A DNA stretch of 12,992 nt from an uncultured Alphaproteobacteria bacterium (lineage in GTDB: Bacteria; Pseudomonadota; Alphaproteobacteria; Puniceispirillales; Puniceispirillaceae), in NCBI GenBank assembly GCA_913031555.1, contig CAJWDO010000021.1:1-12992 (forward strand), in the 5' to 3' direction. Of this stretch, positions 7,054 to 12,992 are shown piece after piece; the first letter of the stretch is position 1, and each line of letters opens with the position of its first letter. Below the pieces are notes generated by a model. That model saw only the letters and a list, made by a program, of their open reading frames with translations. It was not told the origin of the DNA and ran no database searches. Both the position numbers and the translations under genes were made by a program.

Positions 7054-7140
7054 CGAAAAATAACATCTTATGGTTATCAAAATATTAAATTAAAAAAACA
7101 AAATGTATTATTTTATGAATATTATGCTAAAGATTTTGGT
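7054..7140. other. AT-rich tract
   Basis: About 87 bp dominated by A and T, including long runs such as ATTAAATTAAAAAAAC at 7085–7100, in an otherwise GC-rich window. It directly follows the iterons. It may be an easily melted or UP-element-like segment, or the decayed edge of an insertion. No coding signal is seen. Confidence 0.6.
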
Positions 7141-7197
7141 CTCAAACGGGCATTCAACCTAACAGATTGTTCTTTGGCATTGTATTGCGCGCGGGGA

Positions 7198-7977
7198 TCA
7201 TATGATGGTCAGGTCGGGGCTTTCCAGAAGTTCGGCGGTCGTCAGGACGCGGTAATTGCTGGGTCGGTCGCCGGGGGGTGTGATTGGATAGACGATGCGC
7301 TGGAATGGTCGCATCGCGCCGCCATGAAGGCTGAGGAAACCATGCTGAAACAGCGGTGCCTGAATGGCCAGTGCCGCCTCATAGATTATCGACAGCCATC
7401 GCCAGGGCGCCGAGCCGATGATGTCTTCCAGCGGGGTGCCGGGTTTTGGCCCCGGGCTTGGCCAGACATGGTCGGTGGGAATCGCCAGATAATAGAGCCT
7501 CATTGATCGGTTCTGACCGACTGAAACAAGATTGGCGATATCGGTGGCACTGGCCTTCATCAGGGCGCTTGGCGCATCGCAGCCGGCCAGTTTGAGGCCG
7601 GCCAGCTTCAGCAAATTCTCGGATTGGAGCATGGGAGGCGACTGCACTTCGCTCAACAGTTCGATGTTGCTCATGAACATCGGTTCGTTTGCCCGTTCAA
7701 TGATGCTGATCGCCTGCAGCGCAATGCGGTGGCAGGCCAACCGTCGCGTCAAATCCTCATGGCGTCGATCCGGCGTCTCGAGAGTCATCCTGAATTCTGG
7801 ACTGAGGGCGCGTAGTGAACGCAGCAGCTGAACCAGTGCCATCTCGCTTACCTTGCGGTGAAGTGAGATGGTGAAGCTGCCATTGATTCGGCGCGCCAAT
7901 ACGCCCCCGTCCGGCGGCACCTTGCCGGTACTTGCCTTTGTTACACCGCCGTGGGTGATGGCAATCTGTGAACGCAT
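7198..7977 (-). CDS. protein of unknown function, possible PAS-like C-terminal half
   Basis: 259 residues that I do not recognise. The product is soluble-looking, with no signal peptide or membrane helix. The N-terminal 40 residues are polar and low in structure. Residues about 40–100 look helical and basic (VQLLRSLRAL, DLTRRLACHRIALQAISIIERA). The C-terminal half (IPTDHVWPSPGPKPGTPLEDIIG…GAMRPFQRIVYPITPPG) vaguely recalls alphaproteobacterial PAS_5 proteins, with a G-x-PLEDII turn and an R-I-V-Y-P-I strand before a dG-like loop. That is a weak resemblance. The ATG at 7975–7977 is preceded by AAGGGAG (7982–7988), so I choose it. The frame stays open upstream to an ATG at 8074–8076 inside the tandem repeats. 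The gene stands alone, flanked by repeats on both sides. Confidence 0.7.
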   Translation of the reverse strand: MRSQIAITHGGVTKASTGKVPPDGGVLARRINGSFTISLHRKVSEMALVQLLRSLRALSPEFRMTLETPDRRHEDLTRRLACHRIALQAISIIERANEPMFMSNIELLSEVQSPPMLQSENLLKLAGLKLAGCDAPSALMKASATDIANLVSVGQNRSMRLYYLAIPTDHVWPSPGPKPGTPLEDIIGSAPWRWLSIIYEAALAIQAPLFQHGFLSLHGGAMRPFQRIVYPITPPGDRPSNYRVLTTAELLESPDLTII

Positions 7978-7988
7978 TGGGCTCCCTT

Positions 7989-8039
7989 GAGTCTGGGACG
8001 TAATCGAGCCTGGGACGTAATCGAGCCTGGGACGTAATC
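7989..8039. repeat. tandem repeat A, 3 × 17 bp
   Basis: The unit is GAGCCTGGGACGTAATC, at 7989–8005 (one mismatch, T for C at the fourth base), 8006–8022 and 8023–8039. Copies are head-to-tail without gaps. The array begins just upstream of the Shine–Dalgarno of the unknown minus-strand gene. Confidence 0.95.
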
Positions 8040-8041
8040 CG

Positions 8042-8137
8042 CGTCTGCCTTGCGATACATCTGCCTTGCGATACATCTGCCTTGCGATATCGGTTTGGCG
8101 CGATATCGGTTTGGTGCGATATCAGTCTTCAGGCATA
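8042..8137. repeat. tandem repeats B and C, six 16-bp periods
   Basis: Repeat B, CATCTGCCTTGCGATA, is at 8042–8057 (CG for CA at the start), 8058–8073 and 8074–8089. Repeat C, TCGGTTTGGCGCGATA, follows in the same 16-bp phase at 8090–8105 and 8106–8121 (one mismatch), with a degraded unit at 8122–8137. Five of six periods end in GCGATA and the last in GGCATA, so B and C share a core and spacing but differ in their first ten bases. Repeat C joins into the palindrome CGATATCG. Confidence 0.9.
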
Positions 8138-8224
8138 AACAATTTCAGGCCACCAAGCGGGTGTCCATTCAGCACCATTCTGGCAGAGACAGGTTAACAA
8201 CCCGTCAATTTCTGGCAAAAAATA

Positions 8225-8298
8225 TGATTTTGTCAGAACTTCGGTCGCGCGACTGGCCCAAAAGGCTGATTTTTGTCCTGTAAGGATGACCAAAATCA
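8225..8298. promoter_or_regulatory. three copies of TGATTTT(n)GTC, two forming an inverted repeat
   Basis: TGATTTTGTC occurs at 8225–8234, TGATTTTTGTC at 8267–8277, and the inverse GACCAAAATCA at 8288–8298. The last two form 11-bp arms with one mismatch around a 10-nt loop. The group lies 65–140 bp upstream of DUF1285 and could be an operator or a transcribed hairpin. Confidence 0.5.
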
Positions 8299-8310
8299 TT
8301 TCCGCCTGAC

Positions 8311-8340
8311 GAATATCGCTTTCGGGAATGTCGCTTTGGT
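8311..8340. repeat. tandem repeat D, 2 × 15 bp
   Basis: GAATATCGCTTTCGG (8311–8325) is followed directly by GAATGTCGCTTTGGT (8326–8340), matching at 12 of 15 positions. It ends 23 bp before the DUF1285 start. Confidence 0.65.
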
Positions 8341-8363
8341 CCGCTTCACGCTAGACTGAGCGC

Positions 8364-8957
8364 ATGGACAGGAAAACCGAACGCCATCCAACCGCCGGAC
8401 AACCCGAACAGCCGGCAGTCGCCCCACACGGTGATGGCAGGGATGTGCTGCGCGATGTCCGGCGCCCGGCGCCGCAGGAATTCGACATCCGTATCGCCAC
8501 TGATGGAAGCTGGTATCATGAAGGTGGACTCATCGCGCGGCCGGCGCTGGTAAACCTTTTTGCAAGTGTGCTGCGGCGCGAGGCGGATGGTGGCTACTGG
8601 CTTGTTACGCCGGTCGAACGCGGACGGATCGACGTGGATGACGTTCCGTTTATTATTGTCGCCGCTGACTGTGAGGGGGACGGCAAGGATCAGGTGATCA
8701 GGCTGCGAAGCAATGTCGATGACGACTTCATTCTGGGCCCCGACCACCAGCTTGTCATGCGGCGTCCCCCTGACGCCGATGATCTTCGCCCCTATGTGAC
8801 AGTCCGGCCCGGCATGGAGGGGCGGCCAGGTCTCGAGGGGCGGATTGCGCGGCCGGTCTTCTATGAGCTTGCCGAACGTGGAGTTGAGGGGCCGACGGGT
8901 CAGATCGGTGTCTGGAGTGACGGCGTATTCTTCAGCCTGGAGGGAGACGAGGCATGA
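8364..8957 (+). CDS. DUF1285 domain protein
   Basis: 197 residues with the conserved DUF1285 pattern: FDIRIATDGSWYHEGGLIARPALVNLFASVL, then the GGYWLVTPVERGRIDV block, DVPFII, LRSNVDDDFILGPDH, RPYVTVRPGMEGR, RIARPVFYELAE and the final GVWSDGVFFSLEG. The function of the family is not established. About 35 polar residues precede the domain, so the true start could be somewhat later; the ATG at 8364 has only a weak Shine–Dalgarno. The stop overlaps the Nudix start (ATGA, 8954–8957), so it is coupled with the housekeeping run downstream. Confidence 0.92.
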   Translation: MDRKTERHPTAGQPEQPAVAPHGDGRDVLRDVRRPAPQEFDIRIATDGSWYHEGGLIARPALVNLFASVLRREADGGYWLVTPVERGRIDVDDVPFIIVAADCEGDGKDQVIRLRSNVDDDFILGPDHQLVMRRPPDADDLRPYVTVRPGMEGRPGLEGRIARPVFYELAERGVEGPTGQIGVWSDGVFFSLEGDEA

Positions 8958-9571
8958 ATGCGCCGCTGTCGACATCGCCTGTCACTTCGGGCCAACTGAA
9001 CCCGATACCGGTGCGCCTTCGCAGCGAGGCTGGTCGGCCGGCGGCGGTACTTGTCGGCCTGATGGCCAGTGCATCGGGATGGCAGGTCATCATGACCGAG
9101 CGGGCGGCGCATCTGGCGCATCATGCCGGACAGATCAGTTTTCCCGGCGGCAAGGTGGACGAGTCGGACAAAAGCCTGGTGGCGACGGCACTGCGCGAGG
9201 CTGATGAAGAAATCGCCCTGTCGTCAACGAAGGTTGATATTCTCGGTGGGCTTGATCCGGTTTCAAGCCCGGTCGGGTTTATTGTGCAGCCGATTGTCGG
9301 CATTGTCGCGCCGCAAATCGACCTTCAGGCCTGCCCCGATGAGGTGTCGCGAATTCTGATCCTGCCGCTTGCAGACCTGATAAGTCCGATGCGCCATCGC
9401 CGTGAAAGCTATATTCGTGAGGGCCGCCGTCGCGACGTCTGGGTAATCGATCATCCTGATCATTATATATGGGGTCTGTCGGCCGCGATCATTGTCGATC
9501 TGGCGGCGCGTGTCGGACCGCTGCCACAGTCGGTCGGCGCTGAACTCGCGGAAACGCAAAAAGGAGCCTGA
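8954..9571 (+). CDS. CoA-pyrophosphatase-type Nudix hydrolase
   Basis: 205 residues. The Nudix domain shows the extra upstream signature of CoA pyrophosphatases (MTERAAHLAHHAGQISFPGG, residues 47–66) and a Nudix helix ending in READEE (residues 81–86), whose glutamates bind the metal. The usual Gly after EE (EEIGL) is Ala here (EEIAL), a mild variation. Such enzymes cleave CoA or acyl-CoA to 3',5'-ADP and phosphopantetheine. The start overlaps the DUF1285 stop by 4 bp. A 2-bp gap separates it from the next gene. Confidence 0.9.
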   Translation: MNAPLSTSPVTSGQLNPIPVRLRSEAGRPAAVLVGLMASASGWQVIMTERAAHLAHHAGQISFPGGKVDESDKSLVATALREADEEIALSSTKVDILGGLDPVSSPVGFIVQPIVGIVAPQIDLQACPDEVSRILILPLADLISPMRHRRESYIREGRRRDVWVIDHPDHYIWGLSAAIIVDLAARVGPLPQSVGAELAETQKGA

Positions 9572-9573
9572 AG

Positions 9574-9870
9574 ATGCGGCGCTATCTGATTATCGCCATC
9601 GCCATTCTTGCCGCCATTCTGGTGATGAGCCTCGTCAAGTGGTGGCAGGCACGCCGCGCCAAGGCTCGCGGGGAGACTGTGGAGCCAAGTGCGGGGATCG
9701 AGGTTTCCCACGTCATTGGTGCTTTTGTTGGTCTGGCGGTGTTCTTTGCCGGTGTGGTGATTCTGGAAACAGGTGCCTCCAAACCCGGCACGACATACAA
9801 GCCGGCGCAGATCAAGGATGGCAGGATTTCGGCTGGCGAATTCAATGGCAGCGCGGATCATGACAACTGA
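9574..9870 (+). CDS. small two-helix membrane protein, unknown function
   Basis: 98 residues. Hydrophobic helix 1 spans about residues 4–22 (YLIIAIAILAAILVMSLV), a basic stretch follows (WWQARRAKARGE), and helix 2 spans about residues 46–66 (HVIGAFVGLAVFFAGVVIL). A polar C-terminal tail ends the protein. Positive charge between the helices predicts a cytoplasmic loop with both ends outside. A strong AAAGGAG (end of the Nudix gene) precedes the ATG by 7–8 nt, supporting translation. It overlaps the CCA-transferase gene by 11 bp. I do not recognise a named family. Confidence 0.82.
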   Translation: MRRYLIIAIAILAAILVMSLVKWWQARRAKARGETVEPSAGIEVSHVIGAFVGLAVFFAGVVILETGASKPGTTYKPAQIKDGRISAGEFNGSADHDN

Positions 9871-11119
9871 CGGCGTGGACGGTTCATTTCCGATCCCGCC
9901 GCTGGCCGCACGCATCTTTGCCATCGCTGCCGCGTCAGGGTTTGACGCGCGGATCGTTGGCGGCGCGGTCCGTGACTGGCTTGTTGGTCGTACAATCGGT
10001 GATATCGACATGGCCGTCGCCGCGCCTATCGACCGGGTGGCGGGTCTGCTTCGCGATGATGGCCTGAAGGTCGTCGATACCGGCCTTGATCATGGCACTG
10101 TCACGGTGGTCGAGAATGGTCAGCATCTGGAGGTGACCCAGACACGCGTTGATCTGGAGACGGATGGTCGTCATGCCATCGTCGCCTTCAGCGATGACTG
10201 GGCGGTGGACGCCGCGCGTCGTGATTTCACCATCAACGCGCTCTATATCGATGAAGCCGGCCGGATCGAGGACCCGCTTGGTGGACGCGCCGATCTTGAG
10301 GCTGGAATCCTGCGGTTTGTCGGCACCGCGACCCGGCGCGTTGAAGAGGACGCGCTGCGGATGTTGCGCTATTGCCGGTTCCTGCCGCATTTCGGTGCTG
10401 CCGGCACGGATGATGACGCGCTGGCGGCGCTCGCCGAGAAGGCCGGTCTTGCCGCCAACCTGTCGGGCGAGCGGGTTGCCAATGAGATGAGCCGTCTGCT
10501 GGCCGGACCGGGGGCGGCTATGGCCATCACGCTGATGCAGGATACAGGTCTTGCCGCCGCGGCGCTTGGCGGGACGCTGGATGCCGGCAGGCTGACACCC
10601 GAGATTGATCAGGTGGTAACGACGGTCTTCGGTCGTGACGATCCGGCATGGCTTGTCAGGCTGGCGATGATCATGCAGCCGGGCATGGCGGACAGCCTTG
10701 CCACACGGTTGCGACTGTCGCGGTGGGACAGCCGGCTCATTCACGCACTCGATCGCGATATGGCGGATGCCGATGCCGGTGATCATGTCTACGCATTGAC
10801 AGCCAAGACATGGCGGCAGGCGGCGTGGTGGCGCTGTCAGGCGGATGTGATGCCGGGGGGCGGTCTGCCGGCCGCCTGCCTTGTTGTGGCAAGTGCGCGC
10901 GCTGGTCGTCCGGTCGACAGCGCGCATCTTGCGGATATATCGGCCTGGCTGCCGCCTGAGTTTCCGCTCACCGGCGCTGATTTATTGTCGCAAGGCGTTG
11001 ACAGCGGGCCAGCGCTGGGAGAGATGTTACGCGCCGCCGAACGGGAATGGGTTGAGCGGGATTTTGCGCCGAAGCAGGCCGACCTTCTGGTGTTTCTCGG
11101 CTTTGACCATGCAAAGTGA
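9860..11119 (+). CDS. cca: CCA tRNA nucleotidyltransferase
   Basis: 419 residues, class II nucleotidyltransferase. It adds or repairs the 3'-CCA end of tRNAs using CTP and ATP. The head domain has IVGGAVRDWLVGRTIGDIDMAV (GGAVRD at 34–39; metal-binding DID at 48–50), ending with RRDFTINALY (120–129). GRADLEAGILRFVGTATRRVEEDALRMLRYCRF follows, matching the ERxxxD-type nucleotide-selection region. The C-terminal half is helical and lacks an HD phosphohydrolase motif. The ATG at 9860 overlaps the membrane-protein gene by 11 bp and has no strong Shine–Dalgarno. In-frame ATGs at 9845 and 9818 are alternatives. Some relatives act as poly(A) polymerases, but the context and the family favour CCA addition. 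Confidence 0.92.
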   Translation: MTTDGVDGSFPIPPLAARIFAIAAASGFDARIVGGAVRDWLVGRTIGDIDMAVAAPIDRVAGLLRDDGLKVVDTGLDHGTVTVVENGQHLEVTQTRVDLETDGRHAIVAFSDDWAVDAARRDFTINALYIDEAGRIEDPLGGRADLEAGILRFVGTATRRVEEDALRMLRYCRFLPHFGAAGTDDDALAALAEKAGLAANLSGERVANEMSRLLAGPGAAMAITLMQDTGLAAAALGGTLDAGRLTPEIDQVVTTVFGRDDPAWLVRLAMIMQPGMADSLATRLRLSRWDSRLIHALDRDMADADAGDHVYALTAKTWRQAAWWRCQADVMPGGGLPAACLVVASARAGRPVDSAHLADISAWLPPEFPLTGADLLSQGVDSGPALGEMLRAAEREWVERDFAPKQADLLVFLGFDHAK

Positions 11120-11150
11120 TATCGGAAAAAAAATTCTGGCGCATAGGGTT

Positions 11151-11155
11151 AAGGA
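11151..11155 (+). promoter_or_regulatory. ribosome binding site of hemF
   Basis: AAGGA ends 6 nt before the ATG at 11162, within the 42-bp gap after cca. Confidence 0.65.
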
Positions 11156-11161
11156 CAGTCG

Positions 11162-12028
11162 ATGAACAGCAAGTCACCAGATCAGATCCAGTCCCGCCAG
11201 CAGGCGGCCGAATCCTGGTTCGCCACGCTTCGCGATTCGATCTGCGCCACCTTCGAGGCCATTGAGACGGAAGTCGACGCGGCCCGGCAGGATGGGCTTG
11301 AGCCTGGCATTTTCGACCGCCGAGACTGGAGCCGGGATGGCGGTGGTGGTGGCCAGATGAGCGTCATGCATGGCCGCGTCTTTGAAAAGGTCGGGGTCAA
11401 CATCTCGACCGTGCATGGTGAATTTTCCGAGGAATTCAGACAAAAAATTCCGGGCGCTGGCGAAGATGGCCGGTTCTGGGCATCCGGTATTTCGCTTGTC
11501 GCGCACCCGCGTAACCCGCATGTTCCGGCAGCGCATATGAACACCCGCTTTATTGTCACCAGCAAGGCCTGGTTCGGTGGCGGTGGGGATCTGACGCCGA
11601 TTTTCCCTGACGAGGCTGCCGGCGCCAGTTTTCACGATTCGATGCGCGCCGCCTGCGAGGCACATGACGAGGATTACTATCCACGTTTCAAGAAATGGTG
11701 TGATGAGTATTTCTACCTGCCGCACCGACAGGAGCCGCGCGGTGCCGGCGGTATTTTCTATGACAATCTCGACAGCGGTGACTGGGATGCCGATTTCGCC
11801 TTCACCCGCGATGTCGGAACGGCGTTCCATAGTGGCTATGCCGGCATTGTTCGCGACCGTATGGATCGTGGTTGGACCGATGCGGACCGGCACCATCAGC
11901 TGGTCCGGCGCGGCCGCTATGTCGAATTCAACCTTCTCTACGACCGTGGCACGCTCTTCGGGCTAAGGACGGGCGGCAATATCGAAGCCATTCTGATGAG
12001 TATGCCGCCAGAAGTCCGCTGGCCCTGA
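11162..12028 (+). CDS. hemF: oxygen-dependent coproporphyrinogen III oxidase
   Basis: 288 residues. It oxidatively decarboxylates coproporphyrinogen III to protoporphyrinogen IX with O2 in haem synthesis. Family signatures are VFEKVGVNISTVHGEF, ISLVAHPRNPHVPAAHMNTRF, the glycine-rich WFGGGGDLTPIFP, EPRGAGGIFYDNL and the C-terminal RGRYVEFNLLYDRGTLFGL followed by GGNIEAILMSMPP. Length is close to E. coli HemF (about 300). It is 42 bp downstream of cca and 256 bp upstream of petA, a position that fits supply of haem for the bc1 complex. No oxygen-independent partner (hemN) is in the window. Confidence 0.96.
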   Translation: MNSKSPDQIQSRQQAAESWFATLRDSICATFEAIETEVDAARQDGLEPGIFDRRDWSRDGGGGGQMSVMHGRVFEKVGVNISTVHGEFSEEFRQKIPGAGEDGRFWASGISLVAHPRNPHVPAAHMNTRFIVTSKAWFGGGGDLTPIFPDEAAGASFHDSMRAACEAHDEDYYPRFKKWCDEYFYLPHRQEPRGAGGIFYDNLDSGDWDADFAFTRDVGTAFHSGYAGIVRDRMDRGWTDADRHHQLVRRGRYVEFNLLYDRGTLFGLRTGGNIEAILMSMPPEVRWP

Positions 12029-12131
12029 TCGCCTTCCAGGCGCATTGATCCGGGTATGACCGGCTGTCTGGAGGGTGCGACGGATGGCGCGGTTATTTTT
12101 TCAGATTCCATGGCAATATAGGCTGCAAAAG

Positions 12132-12143
12132 CGGGATATCCCG
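12132..12143. promoter_or_regulatory. 12-bp perfect palindrome upstream of petA
   Basis: CGGGATATCCCG lies 141 bp before the petA start in the hemF–petA gap. It may be a regulator site; identity is unknown. Confidence 0.35.
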
Positions 12144-12275
12144 TGCTAGAAAGTCCACGGCTGACATCAGGTGCCTTACATGTCACGCCGCTGCCACCCG
12201 GCAGGAGCCTGGAGGGAGATTTCCGGAACGGTCCGCGAGGATCGCGTTCGGGGATATGTGGGGCTGCAATTTAAA

Positions 12276-12280
12276 GAGGG
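12276..12280 (+). promoter_or_regulatory. ribosome binding site deciding the petA start
   Basis: GAGGG, 4 nt before the ATG at 12285, selects that start over an upstream in-frame ATG at 12171. The upstream stretch gives a sequence unlike any Rieske N-terminus. Confidence 0.6.
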
Positions 12281-12284
12281 AAGA

Positions 12285-12845
12285 ATGGCAAATACGAACT
12301 CGAAGCCCGCGAAATCGGCCACCGATCCGCGCGAGGTGGGCCGTCGTGACTTTATTGTCGTTGCAACCTACGCGATGGGGGCCGTCGGGGCGGCGGCTGT
12401 TGTCTGGCCGCTGATCGATCAGATGAATCCGGCGGCTGACACGCTGGCACTGGCCAGCACCGAAGTCGATGTATCGAAGATCGTCGAAGGTCAGGCAATC
12501 ACCGTCACATGGCGCGGCAAGCCTGTCTTTATCCGCCATCGCACGGCGGATGAAATCGCCCGCGCCAATGCCATTGACAGCGCCGAACTGCGAGACCCGC
12601 AGGAAGACGAGGCGCGTGTTCAAAGGCCTGAACTTCTTGTGCTGGTGGGCGTGTGCACGCATCTCGGTTGCGTGCCGCTTGGCCAGAAAACAGGCGAGGT
12701 CAAGGGTGAGTATGATGGCTGGTTCTGTCCGTGCCATGGCTCACACTACGATACCTCGGGACGCATTCGCAAGGGCCCGGCGCCAACCAATCTCGAGGTG
12801 CCGCCCTACTCATTCCTTTCCGATGCCGTGATCCGGATCGGCTGA
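12285..12845 (+). CDS. petA: ubiquinol–cytochrome c reductase iron–sulfur (Rieske) subunit
   Basis: 186 residues. It carries electrons from ubiquinol to cytochrome c1 in the bc1 complex. A twin-arginine anchor signal (GRRDFIVVATYAMGAVGAAA, RR at 20–21) precedes one transmembrane helix, so it is exported folded by Tat and stays anchored. The 2Fe–2S ligands are in CTHLGC (124–129) and CPCHGS (148–153); the two other cysteines in these boxes form the disulfide. The alphaproteobacterial/mitochondrial type is indicated by GWFCPCHGSHYDTSGRIRKGPAPTNL. It is followed after 31 bp by cytochrome b, the usual petABC order. Confidence 0.97.
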   Translation: MANTNSKPAKSATDPREVGRRDFIVVATYAMGAVGAAAVVWPLIDQMNPAADTLALASTEVDVSKIVEGQAITVTWRGKPVFIRHRTADEIARANAIDSAELRDPQEDEARVQRPELLVLVGVCTHLGCVPLGQKTGEVKGEYDGWFCPCHGSHYDTSGRIRKGPAPTNLEVPPYSFLSDAVIRIG

Positions 12846-12876
12846 TCTGTCTTTTCCGCTGGAGGCTATAGGTTCC

Positions 12877-12992
12877 ATGTCTGCTGAAAAATTTGCAAAT
12901 CCCGTCGTAAGATGGATCGACCACCGTCTTCCCATCTTTTCGATGCTGGACCATGAAAAATATGACTACCCGGTGCCGAAGAACCTGAATTA
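12877..12992 (+). CDS. petB: cytochrome b subunit of bc1 complex, N-terminal part
   Basis: The first 38 codons before the right edge. The translation opens MSAEKFANPVVRWIDHRLP and continues IFSMLDHEKYDYPVPKNLN, matching the N-terminus of alphaproteobacterial cytochrome b (WIDxRLP, then YPxPKNLN) ahead of the first helix. GGAGG at 12861–12865 lies 11 nt upstream of the ATG. It is the second gene of the pet operon; the haem-ligand histidines are beyond the window. Confidence 0.92.
   Translation, partial: MSAEKFANPVVRWIDHRLPIFSMLDHEKYDYPVPKNLN

Larger units (their letters stand above)
6845..7197. other. 353-bp non-coding region upstream of arsR-like gene
   Basis: No credible gene is seen. The part near the regulator (6881–7000) is GC-rich and holds two C-rich runs (TTCCCCCG/ATTCCCCCG at 6973–6989). 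It is followed by three iterons (7003–7053) and a strongly AT-rich tract (7054–7140). It should contain the promoter of the minus-strand regulator and the transcript end of the 7198–7977 gene, but I see no clear hairpin-plus-T-run terminator. Confidence 0.6.
7978..8363. other. 386-bp divergent intergenic region packed with repeats
   Basis: The region lies between the unknown minus-strand gene and DUF1285. It holds the Shine–Dalgarno of the former, then a 17-bp array, a 16-bp array, three TGATTTT(n)GTC motifs and a 15-bp pair. Promoters for both genes must lie here, but I cannot place −35/−10 boxes with confidence. Confidence 0.6.

Noticed and set aside
7003..7140. Chromosomal or plasmid replication origin
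   Set aside because: The iteron plus AT-rich layout is suggestive, but no DnaA box, Rep or ParA gene is visible, and upstream placement relative to an ArsR gene explains the dyads better.
7989..8137. CRISPR array
   Set aside because: Units of 16–17 bp are directly adjacent with no unique spacers, there is no 23–37 bp repeat, and no cas gene is near.
8267..8298. Rho-independent terminator
   Set aside because: The hairpin lies between divergent genes, is not GC-rich and has no U-run on either strand.
9773..9859. Longer CCA-transferase start at 9773
   Set aside because: The added residues are basic, without similarity to the family, and lie fully inside the upstream membrane-protein gene in another frame.
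9935..10927. Long minus-strand open frame opposite cca
   Set aside because: It is a shadow of a high-GC gene: the product has no recognisable domain, and the plus strand encodes a clear CCA transferase.
12171..12284. N-terminal extension of the Rieske protein from ATG 12171
   Set aside because: It would put 38 unrelated residues before the twin-arginine signal, and a good ribosome site precedes ATG 12285.

Overview
The window is bacterial chromosome (contig) sequence with high-GC coding regions and dense, mostly operonic genes. Several proteins point to an alphaproteobacterium: a TIGR02186 / Alph_Pro_TM membrane protein next to a TauE/SafE permease, a DUF1285–Nudix–CCA-transferase run, and a twin-arginine Rieske protein followed by cytochrome b. 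A very DmdA-like DMSP demethylase suggests a marine lineage. A SAR116-type organism would fit, but that is inference from gene content and recalled sequence similarity, not a placement.

Layout. (a) 1–60 is ten telomere-like hexamers (TAACCC/TAGCCC) abutting a 5'-truncated threonine aldolase (62–925, +). This looks like a chimeric contig end. (b) dmdA (1042–2154, +) converges on a small cold-shock protein gene (2176–2385, −), which is divergent from a RarD/EamA permease (2593–3486, +). (c) A minus-strand block carries an ArsR-type regulator (6515–6844), a TauE/SafE permease (5383–6297), an Alph_Pro_TM protein (4562–5386), a universal stress protein (4046–4516) and an exported cyclophilin (3483–3998). 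The last four look like one transcription unit and may handle sulfur anions and envelope stress. (d) 6845–8363 is the odd part. A 259-residue protein gene of unknown function (7198–7977, −) sits between a downstream region with three 16–18 bp iterons plus an AT-rich tract, and an upstream region with stacked 17-bp and 16-bp tandem repeats. A further 15-bp pair and a thrice-repeated TGATTTT(n)GTC motif lie before the next gene. (e) 8364–11119 (+) is a tightly packed housekeeping run: DUF1285, CoA-type Nudix hydrolase, a small membrane protein and CCA tRNA nucleotidyltransferase. It is followed by hemF (11162–12028). (f) petA (Rieske, 12285–12845) and the first 38 codons of petB (cytochrome b) begin the cytochrome bc1 operon and run off the right edge.

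Most genes are ordinary metabolism: DMSP-derived carbon and sulfur entry, haem synthesis, tRNA maturation and the bc1 complex. The part most worth a second look is 7003–8340. It holds several unrelated tandem repeat families with nearly the same unit length (15–17 bp) around one unrecognised gene. The repeat array upstream of that gene carries an ATG in each 16-bp unit on the coding strand, so copy-number change would shift the frame of a possible N-terminal extension.
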